A stretch of 34,613 nt of DNA from the NCBI GenBank assembly GCA_023419605.1, contig JAEZXR010000027.1, positions 1 through 34,613 on the forward strand, read 5' to 3'. Positions 1 to 8,245 of the stretch are shown here, one piece after another. The translations under genes were made by a program, and so were the position numbers. How positions within the stretch are numbered: position 1 is the first letter of the stretch; each line of letters starts with the position of its first letter. Source of the stretch: Bacillota bacterium. GTDB lineage: Bacteria > Bacillota > Clostridia > Acetivibrionales > JAEZXR01. The notes below the pieces were generated by a model. The model was not told the DNA's origin. It searched no databases and saw only the letters and a program-made list of their open reading frames with translations.

Positions 1-3000
1 CCATTTCTTACCTCAAAGGTACCGTTGACATTGGTACGGGTAATCATGGCAAAGTTGGTTGCCGCAGTTACGGTAACGGAGGTATCGGCATAGCCTACCA
101 GACCGTCAATGCCGTTCGCTAAGGGAGTTAGGTCAAATTCTGTAGTACGTACGCCTGTATTGGTACTGCCGAGATTATGTGTACCGGCACTGTAACTCGT
201 AGTGGAATTCCATACCGGCCCCGGTGTAGGAGTGGCCGTTGGTGTCGGTGTTGGGGTTGGCGTCGGCGTGGGGGTCGGGGTTGGCGTTGGGGTCGGGGTT
301 GGCGTTGGGGTCGAGGTATCGCCAAACACCCTAAACTCGTTGATACTGGCCCAGGTGGTAGTATCATTGTAGCAGCCCGTCACCGTCAGCCGTATATATC
401 TTGCGTCGGTTCTTGTAAAAGTATCTGCAAGTAATGAACCGCCTGTAGTATTGTTGGTCCTATCAACTACCTGCATATAGTTGGTTCCGTCAGCCGAAAC
501 CTCAACTTTGTACCTGTAGGCCCTATCCATATAGGGTACAACTTCTGTTCTATTGACATTGTATACGGAACCCAAATCCACATTAATCCACTGTGGGTAG
601 ACTTGTGCAGACCATCTGGCAGCGGTGTCTCCGTCCACAGCATGGCTGGCTTCATTGCCTGCCTGCTCACTGGAGAAGGTTACAGACCTATTTAAAGCAA
701 GATTGGAGCCTGTCGGTGGAGTCGGTGTGGGAGTGGGTGTAGCTGTGGGGGTTGGAGTCGGGGTATTTGTTGGCGTTGGAGTCGGCGTAATCCCCATGTT
801 ATTATAGCAGTTTACTTCGATAACCGGAGTTGCTCCACCCAGATCCGCTGCATTGTATTTTGCCATTATTGTTCTCTGTTCGTTGGGAAGCAGCATGAAA
901 TAGTTGTCTTCATACCGTATAGGAAGAATTTCATCTCCACTGGCACCCTTCTTAACCTTTACCTGTATTCCGTAAGCAATGGTATTGCTGCTGGTATTCT
1001 TTACCGTAACATAGTTATAGTCTTCAGTTCCATTATGTGTAACCGAGCTGCTTGTCGTCAGAGCAACCTGCGGCAGTGTCTTCAGCCCTTTCAGGTCCGC
1101 ATAGGAGGAAACCGGAGTAACATACCAATCATAGGCTGAGAAGTTAAGAACATCCTTCTTGGTTGACAAAGCATAGGGATTTACAGTGATGGTTTTACCA
1201 TCCTGGCCGATCAACTCCAAGCGCAGGAAATAAGTAGTGGACAACCCGGTTATGGCCGGAACGGAACCCACCGTAGTAACACCGTCCGCTCCAACACTCT
1301 GCGCACTGTAGGTTTTGCTGTATTTATTGGTTCCATCGAGGTTGAAAACTTCTACTTTAACCGTTAAATTGCTAAAGGCCTGTTGATATGCATTTGTAAT
1401 TTTAATATTGCTGTTATTGTAGCTATATTGTACATGCAAAGGCTCATTGGCTTTCTTTGCCCCAAAATAGGAACCATTGGGCCTCATATAGTAATCGATG
1501 AGATTCCAGTAGGTTGACGGCCACGGATTGTTCAGCATCCATTGGATCTGGCCTGTCGCCTTATTATATTTGTTGGCTCCAAATGATTCAAACTCGGCAC
1601 GCATGGCCTCATAATCCGCAATCTGTGCCTTGAAGCAGTACTCCTCTACATTGGAAGATGTTCCATAACGGTTATCCAAAGCTGTATTGTAAATGGTAAG
1701 GTCTTTGAATTCATTTCTGGCAGCATGGTAATTCCATGAAGCATTGATGGGCCACAGCTTGCTGGCAGGAATAAACTTTTTAATGCTATCTATGGTCGGT
1801 ATGGAAGGTCCCACGGAAGTTTCGGAGTTGAATCCGAAGGCTCCGCCATTCTTCATGTCTTCATACCAGTAGTTCGGGGGCTCCCATTGATAGGGTCCCA
1901 GCATCTTTGCCCCGGAATAGGTTCCGGTTAACGGAGATTTGTCTTGTGCCGCGCTGGCCATAATAGGATTCGGCCATTGCAGGTCTTTCTCTATATTGAG
2001 GTACTGCTGTTCCACTGTTGGGGAATTGGGTGAAGCATCACTGCCATTCATAAATACAAGCATGGAAGCATGGTTCCTCAACCTGTACATCACCGATTTC
2101 AACGATTCGTATGCGACCGTATGCTCTTCCGTGTTCCAGGATGCCGGCTGCTGCCATCTGTCACAGCAACACCAGCCTTGTATAACAAGCACGCCCTTTT
2201 CATCACAATAATCAAACAGCTCTTTATCTTCAAACTTTCCTTCGAGACGAATGGTATTCAGGTTCATATCTACAACATAATCAATGATGGCACGCTCTTT
2301 TTCATGAGTATGGCGCAGAAACAAATCAGAGGGAGAATACGCAGCTCCTCTGATCAGAATCGGTTTTCCGTTTACAAAAAACTTAATGGCCTTTGGTGCT
2401 GCTGTTGAACCTGTGTCAATCAGCTGTGACGTGATTTGCCTGATTCCGAAGCGGTCGGATACACTGTCGGTGATCTGATTGTTTACCGTAAAATCAAGCT
2501 TTATATCGTACAGGGGCTGGCTGCCCATTTGAACCGGCCACCATAGGGCGGGATTCGATATGTTCAACTGCGGATAGGCTGCACTGGAAAACGAAACCTT
2601 CTTTGCCTGTTCGTTTGCATTCAGCGACACATTCTGTGAAATGGTAATGGTACCTGTGGGTCCGGTTATCGTTCCGGATAGTGTTCCGCTTACGGCACTG
2701 CCGGTGGTGTTGCTTACCTCACCGACCACTGTTAGATGGGCAGTCGAAAGATTCGCATCCACAGTGGAAACAACCAGAGGATTGCGAACTTTTACGGTAC
2801 CGCATGTAGTTATAAATATATCGTCCCATACTCCCATGTTGTCGTCCGGCGGTTCCGGGCACCAGTCAACCCAGTAGATGGAAAGGTCTTTTCCATAGTT
2901 GGGTTTTGTGATTTTGAGGGCGATAACGTTCTTTGTCGTGCCATCGCAAACTACATTGTTTGTAATGTCGATTTCATATTCTCTGAAAGCACCCACCATC

Positions 3001-3455
3001 TGCGTTCCATCTCTTAATTTCGTTCCATTGACCCAGAGTTCCCCGCGGTAGTTGATACCCTTGAAGTTGAGCATGATTTTCTTTCCATTTTCAGAAGCCG
3101 GCAGGGTAAATTCCTTGCGATACCACCAGGGTACAGTAAACTGCGTCTTGTCGATGCTATTAAGGTTCATGTCATAATACGGATCCTGGTATACCCCTGC
3201 ATCAACAAGAGTACCCATGATGGTGTTCGGTATCTTTGTTGTGTACCATCCGGAGTCGGAGTAGCCTGTTTTCGAGAGGACTGACCCATCCTGGGTGGCC
3301 TTGGCCGATGACTGGATTTTCCAGTTATCGCTTGGCAAAAAATTTTGACTAGCCGCATAAACTTTTGTCGCACCTGTGGGAATCATTATACTGGGTACAG
3401 CCAAAAGGACTACCAGTACGAGACAGCATACTTTTCTGAATGTTAGACTTTTCAT
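1..3455 (-). CDS. Secreted GH2 exo-beta-D-glucosaminidase-like protein, 3' end outside window
   Basis: Likely removes non-reducing glucosamine (or a related beta-linked sugar) from chitosan-type oligomers outside the cell. ATG at 3455 follows AAAGGAGG; 1151 codons are open to the left edge. Residues 1-34 are a signal peptide (cleavage near VYA|AS). A GH2 sugar-binding/jelly-roll domain, Ig-like domain and TIM barrel follow to about residue 890. The barrel carries WCCCDRW at 428, NGSD with D473, and GFNSETSVG with E545. The 72-residue D-E spacing equals that of D469 (acid/base) and E541 (nucleophile) in the actinomycete exo-beta-D-glucosaminidase CsxA, as I recall it. A Pro-Thr linker (about 888-914), a CBM32/F5/8 type C domain (about 915-1045), a second Pro-Thr linker and the start of another beta-sandwich module follow. 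A mannosidase-type GH2 is the alternative. GH2 is firm; the substrate is inferred. Confidence 0.9.
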   Translation of the reverse strand, partial: MKSLTFRKVCCLVLVVLLAVPSIMIPTGATKVYAASQNFLPSDNWKIQSSAKATQDGSVLSKTGYSDSGWYTTKIPNTIMGTLVDAGVYQDPYYDMNLNSIDKTQFTVPWWYRKEFTLPASENGKKIMLNFKGINYRGELWVNGTKLRDGTQMVGAFREYEIDITNNVVCDGTTKNVIALKITKPNYGKDLSIYWVDWCPEPPDDNMGVWDDIFITTCGTVKVRNPLVVSTVDANLSTAHLTVVGEVSNTTGSAVSGTLSGTITGPTGTITISQNVSLNANEQAKKVSFSSAAYPQLNISNPALWWPVQMGSQPLYDIKLDFTVNNQITDSVSDRFGIRQITSQLIDTGSTAAPKAIKFFVNGKPILIRGAAYSPSDLFLRHTHEKERAIIDYVVDMNLNTIRLEGKFEDKELFDYCDEKGVLVIQGWCCCDRWQQPASWNTEEHTVAYESLKSVMYRLRNHASMLVFMNGSDASPNSPTVEQQYLNIEKDLQWPNPIMASAAQDKSPLTGTYSGAKMLGPYQWEPPNYWYEDMKNGGAFGFNSETSVGPSIPTIDSIKKFIPASKLWPINASWNYHAARNEFKDLTIYNTALDNRYGTSSNVEEYCFKAQIADYEAMRAEFESFGANKYNKATGQIQWMLNNPWPSTYWNLIDYYMRPNGSYFGAKKANEPLHVQYSYNNSNIKITNAYQQAFSNLTVKVEVFNLDGTNKYSKTYSAQSVGADGVTTVGSVPAITGLSTTYFLRLELIGQDGKTITVNPYALSTKKDVLNFSAYDWYVTPVSSYADLKGLKTLPQVALTTSSSVTHNGTEDYNYVTVKNTSSNTIAYGIQVKVKKGASGDEILPIRYEDNYFMLLPNEQRTIMAKYNAADLGGATPVIEVNCYNNMGITPTPTPTNTPTPTPTATPTPTPTPPTGSNLALNRSVTFSSEQAGNEASHAVDGDTAARWSAQVYPQWINVDLGSVYNVNRTEVVPYMDRAYRYKVEVSADGTNYMQVVDRTNNTTGGSLLADTFTRTDARYIRLTVTGCYNDTTTWASINEFRVFGDTSTPTPTPTPTPTPTPTPTPTPTPTPTATPTPGPVWNSTTSYSAGTHNLGSTNTGVRTTEFDLTPLANGIDGLVGYADTSVTVTAATNFAMITRTNVNGTFEVRN
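226..318 (-). repeat. Pro-Thr linker repeat, distal linker of the GH2 enzyme
   Basis: Degenerate GGCGTTGGGGTC-type hexamer repeats that on the minus strand encode about 12 TP dipeptides with one alanine. It joins the CBM32 domain to the C-terminal beta-sandwich module. The plus-strand reading frames (Gly/Val/Arg-rich) are shadows of the repeat. Confidence 0.85.
714..795 (-). repeat. Pro-Thr linker repeat, proximal linker of the GH2 enzyme
   Basis: Low-complexity stretch encoding about 25 residues of TP, NTP and ATP units between the GH2 catalytic part and the CBM32 domain. Such linkers are typical of secreted multi-domain clostridial carbohydrate-active enzymes. Confidence 0.85.
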
Positions 3456-3775
3456 CTTTCAATCGAGCCTCCTTTGTTATTTTACTTTTTAACGGTAAGT
3501 TATATAAAAGATATCCGGCAATAGCACCGACGATCTTTATATACGCAAAGACTCCTCTACACCATCTCCAAGGGATGAAGCCTACCTTTTCCGATGCAAC
3601 GGATTTAATTTCGGCGTGCTGCTTATATGCCTTCCATGCTCAACTTATATTAAATATACAATAGTGGCGGACTTTCTACAGATGAAGGTTTTTACAATCT
3701 ATAGCAAAATAATCTCCTGTTTTTTACAGCCGTTTTACTATAGTAATTTTATATAGAAATATTTTGCTTATATTC
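3456..3775. other. Non-coding leader region of the GH2 gene
   Basis: No convincing gene. It should hold the promoter and 5' leader of the GH2 gene. I see an imperfect inverted repeat with arms at 3501-3512 and 3533-3543 (one bulged base, about 20-nt loop) roughly 45 bases upstream of the start codon, and a short palindrome TTACTATAGTAA-like block near 3733-3745. No riboswitch class was recognised and no promoter has both boxes in good form. Confidence 0.5.
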
Positions 3776-3882
3776 TAGTACTACTGTGTTAAAACATTAA
3801 ATTATGTCTTGTAAAAATGAGCAACAATGATTTTGGGTTGTCATTTTTACAAGGATAAATACAAATTAACGCAGTAGTACTA
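3776..3882. repeat. Nested palindromic element, MITE-like
   Basis: Outer arms are 17 bp, 3776-3792 and 3866-3882, with a single G:T-tolerated mismatch (ends TAGTACTACTG / CAGTAGTACTA). Inner arms are 13 bp and perfect, 3808-3820 (CTTGTAAAAATGA) and 3841-3853 (its complement), around a 20-nt centre whose ends (CAAC/GTTG) can also pair. The element is about 107 bp, AT-rich, without an ORF, and sits between the xylF terminator and the GH2 leader. A MITE or other non-autonomous element is the likeliest reading; a large structured RNA is the alternative. Confidence 0.6.
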
Positions 3883-3910
3883 TTTACTGCATGAGGTTTA
3901 TAAGAGAATA

Positions 3911-3959
3911 AAAAGTAAAATAATAGGCCCCTTTTATCAGAGCCTATTATTTTACTTTT
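3911..3959 (-). terminator. Rho-independent terminator of the sugar-sensing operon
   Basis: Perfect 18-bp stem, 3911-3928 against 3942-3959, with a 13-nt loop, starting 13 bases after the xylF-like stop codon. Read on the minus strand, the descending arm ends in TTTTACTTTTTATT. The AT-rich outer stem means it may also work in the opposite direction. Confidence 0.85.
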
Positions 3960-3972
3960 CTATGGGTATATT

Positions 3973-5085
3973 TCATTTCTGTGGCGGCCATTTATCTTTA
4001 GGAATATTTTTAAATACCTCTTCAAATTTCTGATAGCCATCTCGAATTACAGTGTCGACAATACTCTCCTTATCCACGGATATGGGGGGTAGAAGTAATG
4101 TCGGAACAGGAATTTTACCGTTATAGATTGTAATATTGCCATCGAATTTTTCCCCTTTGGCAAGTTTAATGGCAACTTCCGCTCCCCCTTCGGCCTCCGC
4201 CTTTATAGGTACATATACCGTCATGCTCTGGGTTCCTTCAACAATTCTCTGGCAGCCCGCCAAATCCGCATCCTGGCCGGACACGGCAACTTTTCCTGCA
4301 AGCTTTTTTTCAGCTAACGCCTGAATAACGCCACCAGCAGTGCCATCATTCGGTGCCATAACTGCCTGGATATTATTACTGGCGGCCAGCGCATTTTCTA
4401 TTATTTTCCGAGCCACAAACGGATTCCAGTCTTCTACCCATTTCTCTTCGACAATCCGGATATCTCCTTTATCAATGTAAGGCTTTAACACATTCATTTG
4501 TCCTTCCTTGATCTGAATGGCACAATAATCCGTTTGAGCTCCTCCAAGGAGTATGTAGTTACCCTTGGGCACTTTACTTACTAACGCTTCGGCTTGAAGC
4601 TCTCCGATCCTTATATTGTCATTTGTCACATGGGCATCCACGGAACAGTTTCGTATGAGCCGATCGTAGGCTACTACGGGAATACTTAATTTATTTGCTT
4701 CATTGACAATAACAGCCGCTTTTTCACTGTCTTGCGGGATGATTACCAGTACATCGATATTTTGATTCAGCAGCTTTCTGCACTGCTCCACCTGTAAGTT
4801 TTCATCTCCATTGGCAGATTGTACAATAACTTCACCACCTAATTCATTGCACCTGGCGACAAAAATATCCCGATCCGTCAGCCATCGTTCCTCCTGGAAG
4901 CTGGCAACGGAAAACCCAATCTTTATTTTGTTCTTTTTTTCCATAGAAAAATATCGATCGATACTTTCTCGCATCAGCATATCTTTCGAGTTATCGTTTT
5001 CGAACATTTTGCTTCCACACGCCGCCAATCCAAGTATCAGCCCGAGTAAAGCCAAAACAACTGCGGTACTCCTAAACAGCTTCAT
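3973..5085 (-). CDS. xylF: XylF-type sugar-binding lipoprotein
   Basis: Extracellular sugar-binding protein of the D-xylose XylF family, 370 residues from ATG at 5085 (preceded by AAAGGAGGG); a longer in-frame start at 5148 would run into the upstream gene. Signal peptide with lipobox LAAC, lipidated Cys23. Recognisable XylF blocks are ERWLTDRDIFV, VQSANGDENLQ, DVLVIIP, VVAYDRLI, GELQAEALV, PNDGTAGG and SGQDADLAG, all very close to Escherichia coli XylF as I remember it. It is the last gene of the operon, 13 bases after the response regulator, and is followed directly by a terminator. The usual xylG ATPase and xylH permease are absent here, so it either works with a distant transporter or serves sensing. 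Xylose specificity is inferred from similarity. Confidence 0.88.
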   Translation of the reverse strand: MKLFRSTAVVLALLGLILGLAACGSKMFENDNSKDMLMRESIDRYFSMEKKNKIKIGFSVASFQEERWLTDRDIFVARCNELGGEVIVQSANGDENLQVEQCRKLLNQNIDVLVIIPQDSEKAAVIVNEANKLSIPVVAYDRLIRNCSVDAHVTNDNIRIGELQAEALVSKVPKGNYILLGGAQTDYCAIQIKEGQMNVLKPYIDKGDIRIVEEKWVEDWNPFVARKIIENALAASNNIQAVMAPNDGTAGGVIQALAEKKLAGKVAVSGQDADLAGCQRIVEGTQSMTVYVPIKAEAEGGAEVAIKLAKGEKFDGNITIYNGKIPVPTLLLPPISVDKESIVDTVIRDGYQKFEEVFKNIPKDKWPPQK

Positions 5086-5098
5086 ACTCCGCCCTCCT

Positions 5099-6700
5099 TT
5101 ACTGCATGAGCTTCCTCTCCTTATATTCGCTCGGCGTAAGCCCCACAACTTTCTTGAATACTTTTGTAAAATAATTGGGATCGTTATAGCCTACTTTCCA
5201 GCAAATATCGCTGATGTTCTTTCCCGAATTTACTATCAACTCTTTTGCAGCTTCCACTCTCACTTGTGTCAAATAGTCGATGAAATTCTGATTAAACTCA
5301 CTTTTAAACATCCTGCTAAAATAGTTCGGACTCACACACACCCGCTTCGCAACTTCTTCCAGTGTAATTTCCTTCATATAGTTCTCTTTTACGTACCGAA
5401 CGGCAAGAAATATAATGTTTTTCGCCCTCTTATTCCGCTCTTCTCTAAATTGGTTGCAAATGCTTCTTATATCCTCCTCAAATATATGATAGATTTCCCG
5501 AATGGTCCCTAAATTAAAATATGTATCCTTGCTCATTACAAAATCCTTCAATCCTGTATATTCACTGTCCAGCTCATAGGTCATTCTTGAAAGCGCAAAA
5601 TACAGTTCCAGCAGTTCAAATTTAACCCTGTTTACATCGCCCTTGAAATACTCCGTAGTGTAATCAAAGATATTTACAAATACTCTTATGGCCTGTTCTG
5701 TGATTCCCAGGCGAACCTTCTCTACCAATTGCCTTTCCATGTCATAGGGGTATTGGAACTGTTTTATCACATCGCTTTTTATATCTCCATAATTGATGAT
5801 GTCGATTCCAAAGGAATCAATATTGTTTATGATCATAAGCGCTTGATTGTAAGAGTTCCTTATATCCGAGAGACTTTTATATACTTCTCCGATTCCAAAA
5901 TACATCTTCACGTTGAAATTATCCTTGATGGTATTCCGGATCTTTAGCAGCTTTTTATAGGCATTCTCCTTTATCTCATAAATCTGTTCATCCATCCTCC
6001 ATGGAAAAATGAATACGATTTTGTTTGAAATAAAGCTGCTTCGAATGCAGGGATTTAACTCAGGCATATTCTCCTTTATATAATCCTGTATTTTTTTAGC
6101 GGTTAAGTTACGTGTTATTTCATCCCCTGTTGAAAAGCTGTCGTCGTTGATCATACCGATTGCAATGTAGCCGGAAGATATATCCGTATTTAGCAGGGAA
6201 GAGTATTGTTTTATTTTGCTATCGTCTCCCATCATAATAGCAAAGGTAAGCTCACTTTCAAGAATAGGCAGGATGCTTCTGAGCTTTTCCTTCATCTCCA
6301 GCTCCTCTTTGCTCCATTGAATTTCATCTTCAATTTTGCTTACAACCTTACCGATAATCCGGATAAACTCGTCTTTTGCCACCGGTTTCAGGAGGTAATC
6401 CTCAATTCCATATTTCAGCGCCTCTTTTGCATAGTCAAAAAAGTTATAGGCGGAAATGACAATAAATTTGGTATTTCTGCTTCTTTTCCGAATATCTCCG
6501 ATGGCCTCAATACCGTTAATTCCGGGCATTTTAACATCCATGAGGATCAACTCCGGTTTATGGATGTCAAACAGTTCTATCGCTTGCCTTCCGGTTTCTG
6601 CCTCTGCCACCACCTGAAGTCCCGGAAAATATCTGCTAATCATCACCTTGTAGACTTCTCTTTCCAGAATTTCATCATCAGCAATCATCACCTTCATCAT
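5099..6700 (-). CDS. YesN-family response regulator with AraC-type DNA-binding domain
   Basis: Transcription regulator of the neighbouring kinase, 533 residues. The N-terminal receiver (about 1-120) has the acidic pair in IADDE, phospho-acceptor D55 in LMDVKMPG and the conserved Lys in LLKPVA. A middle region of about 300 residues is typical of YesN proteins. The C-terminal AraC domain (about 430-530) has two helix-turn-helix motifs, CVSPNYFSRMFK and VGYNDPNYFTKVFKK. The ATG at 6700 overlaps the kinase stop codon by ATGA, indicating translational coupling; a second ATG lies one codon later. It probably activates sugar-uptake or hydrolase genes when the upstream sensor binds ligand; targets cannot be read here. 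Confidence 0.93.
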   Translation of the reverse strand: MMKVMIADDEILEREVYKVMISRYFPGLQVVAEAETGRQAIELFDIHKPELILMDVKMPGINGIEAIGDIRKRSRNTKFIVISAYNFFDYAKEALKYGIEDYLLKPVAKDEFIRIIGKVVSKIEDEIQWSKEELEMKEKLRSILPILESELTFAIMMGDDSKIKQYSSLLNTDISSGYIAIGMINDDSFSTGDEITRNLTAKKIQDYIKENMPELNPCIRSSFISNKIVFIFPWRMDEQIYEIKENAYKKLLKIRNTIKDNFNVKMYFGIGEVYKSLSDIRNSYNQALMIINNIDSFGIDIINYGDIKSDVIKQFQYPYDMERQLVEKVRLGITEQAIRVFVNIFDYTTEYFKGDVNRVKFELLELYFALSRMTYELDSEYTGLKDFVMSKDTYFNLGTIREIYHIFEEDIRSICNQFREERNKRAKNIIFLAVRYVKENYMKEITLEEVAKRVCVSPNYFSRMFKSEFNQNFIDYLTQVRVEAAKELIVNSGKNISDICWKVGYNDPNYFTKVFKKVVGLTPSEYKERKLMQ

Positions 6701-8244
6701 AAGGAGCCCTCCAATTCCTTTACACTTCCATTTTCCTTAAAATCACCTTTCCTTTTATACTGGAACCGGAAAGGTAAAAAAAGTTTTGTCACAGTCCCTT
6801 CATTGGGAGTACTCTCTATAGTAAACAGTTCCCTTATGGTATAAAAAGCCTGAAGCCTCTTCACGACATTATTTATGCCGATGCTGGAGGTATGTCCTTT
6901 ATAATCTGCTTCATCACCCGTCATACTTCTGATTTGACATAGTTTATCCTCTTCGATGCCTAATCCGTTATCCCTTATTTCTACCAGAATCGCTTCCTCT
7001 TCCCTGTATACTTTCAAGGTGATTTCACCCGGTCTTTCATTGTTCTCTATGCCGTGTATAAAGGAGTTTTCCACGATGGGCTGGACTGTCATATTGGGAA
7101 TGGGCAAATCCAGCAGCGTTTCATCGATGTCGAAGAAAACCCGCGCTCGATGCTTATACCGCTTTTCCTGGATATATATGTAGTATTTGATATTTTCAAT
7201 TTCATCCCTAAGCAGTACGATTGTATTGGATTTTCTCAAATTGTACCGCAGTATTTTGGAAATTGCCTGTGCGATTTCACAGGTTTCGTTTGCCCCTTCC
7301 AAAAAGGCTGTGTGATGGAGTGTAGTCAAGGTATTAAAGAGAAAATGAGGATTCACCTGCGCCTGAAGGCGCTTCAGCTCTGTCTCCTGAAGCAGTGCAT
7401 TAATTCTCAGGTTTTCCATTTCCTTGACCTGCAGCAGCTTTTCGACCTCTGCTTTTTCCTTAATCTCCTTTACGTAATTTTTTATTTCAGCGCTCATCCT
7501 GTATAAGGTGTCCGAAAGAATCTTCAGTTCACTATGAGGGCTGATCTTTATTTTCTCCACTTCAAAATTACCCTGGGAAATTTTATTGGCCATTTTAACC
7601 AGCAGATCGATGGGCTTTATCAAGGCCCTGTTAAAGTAAACAGCCAGCAGCATATAGAGTATGATCGGCATAATGATAACCAGCAGTATGAACGTTTTTA
7701 AAATCAACAACTGGTTTAGCAAATCCTTTTGAAATGTTTTGCTTTGAGAAATATAGTTCAGAGTCAGTTCATCGATGCTGTCCTGTATATAGGATTGTAT
7801 CTTGATCGCACGGGAAAGCCTGCCGGAGGATCCATTTACATTTCGTTTTCGGTATTCATTGATGGCCAGGTTCGCTTCGTACCCATAGGATTGAACCATA
7901 TGCCGGATATTTTCAAAAAGCATGTTATCGTCCTTTTTTACAAAAAGCAACTGTGTGTTATTCATTTCTTCCATTAAACTTTCATATTCCTGATTAAACA
8001 CACTGATATACGCGCGGTCGCTCTCGCTCAGATACTTGTTCAAAGCAGCGCTTACCCTCTCAATGGCATCCGAATAATTTTCCAATACATTCAAGTTTCC
8101 ATATACATTGTCAAACTGCCGAAATGCCTTCGCCATATTATAGTAGAGTATGGAACTTAATATACAGATAAGAACGATGACGATGGAAAAGTAGGTCAGT
8201 ACCTTTTTTCTTAGGGGAACCATATTCCATATTTCTCCTTTCAT
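6697..8244 (-). CDS. LytS/YesM-family sensor histidine kinase
   Basis: Membrane kinase of 515 residues (508 from the alternative ATG at 8223, which has AAAGGAG upstream). TM1 is near residues 15-35, followed by a mostly helical extracytoplasmic region of about 150 residues and TM2 near 180-200, a HAMP segment, then a His_kinase domain with QVNPHFLFNTL (H300 is the phospho-acceptor) and an ATPase domain with VENSFIHG and DNGLGI. In the XylFII-LytS system of clostridia the kinase has no ligand pocket and is driven by a membrane-anchored sugar-binding protein. The gene just upstream encodes such a protein one base away, so the same mechanism is likely. The helical sensor domain is longer than in many LytS proteins. 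Confidence 0.92.
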   Translation of the reverse strand: MKGEIWNMVPLRKKVLTYFSIVIVLICILSSILYYNMAKAFRQFDNVYGNLNVLENYSDAIERVSAALNKYLSESDRAYISVFNQEYESLMEEMNNTQLLFVKKDDNMLFENIRHMVQSYGYEANLAINEYRKRNVNGSSGRLSRAIKIQSYIQDSIDELTLNYISQSKTFQKDLLNQLLILKTFILLVIIMPIILYMLLAVYFNRALIKPIDLLVKMANKISQGNFEVEKIKISPHSELKILSDTLYRMSAEIKNYVKEIKEKAEVEKLLQVKEMENLRINALLQETELKRLQAQVNPHFLFNTLTTLHHTAFLEGANETCEIAQAISKILRYNLRKSNTIVLLRDEIENIKYYIYIQEKRYKHRARVFFDIDETLLDLPIPNMTVQPIVENSFIHGIENNERPGEITLKVYREEEAILVEIRDNGLGIEEDKLCQIRSMTGDEADYKGHTSSIGINNVVKRLQAFYTIRELFTIESTPNEGTVTKLFLPFRFQYKRKGDFKENGSVKELEGSL

Positions 8245-8245
8245 G

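Noticed and set aside
177..434. Plus-strand frame rich in Gly, Arg and Trp
   Set aside because: It is the complement of the Pro-Thr linker of the GH2 enzyme; composition is dictated by the repeat and there is no ribosome binding site.
3456..3720. Riboswitch in the GH2 leader
   Set aside because: Some short stems are visible but I could not match the conserved core of any class I know.
4811..5512. 233-codon plus-strand frame opposite xylF and the YesN gene
   Set aside because: It spans the junction of two well-supported minus-strand genes and has no recognisable domain or ribosome binding site.
6206..6844. 212-codon plus-strand frame
   Set aside because: Antisense shadow of the YesN receiver and kinase C-terminus; translated sequence has no family features.
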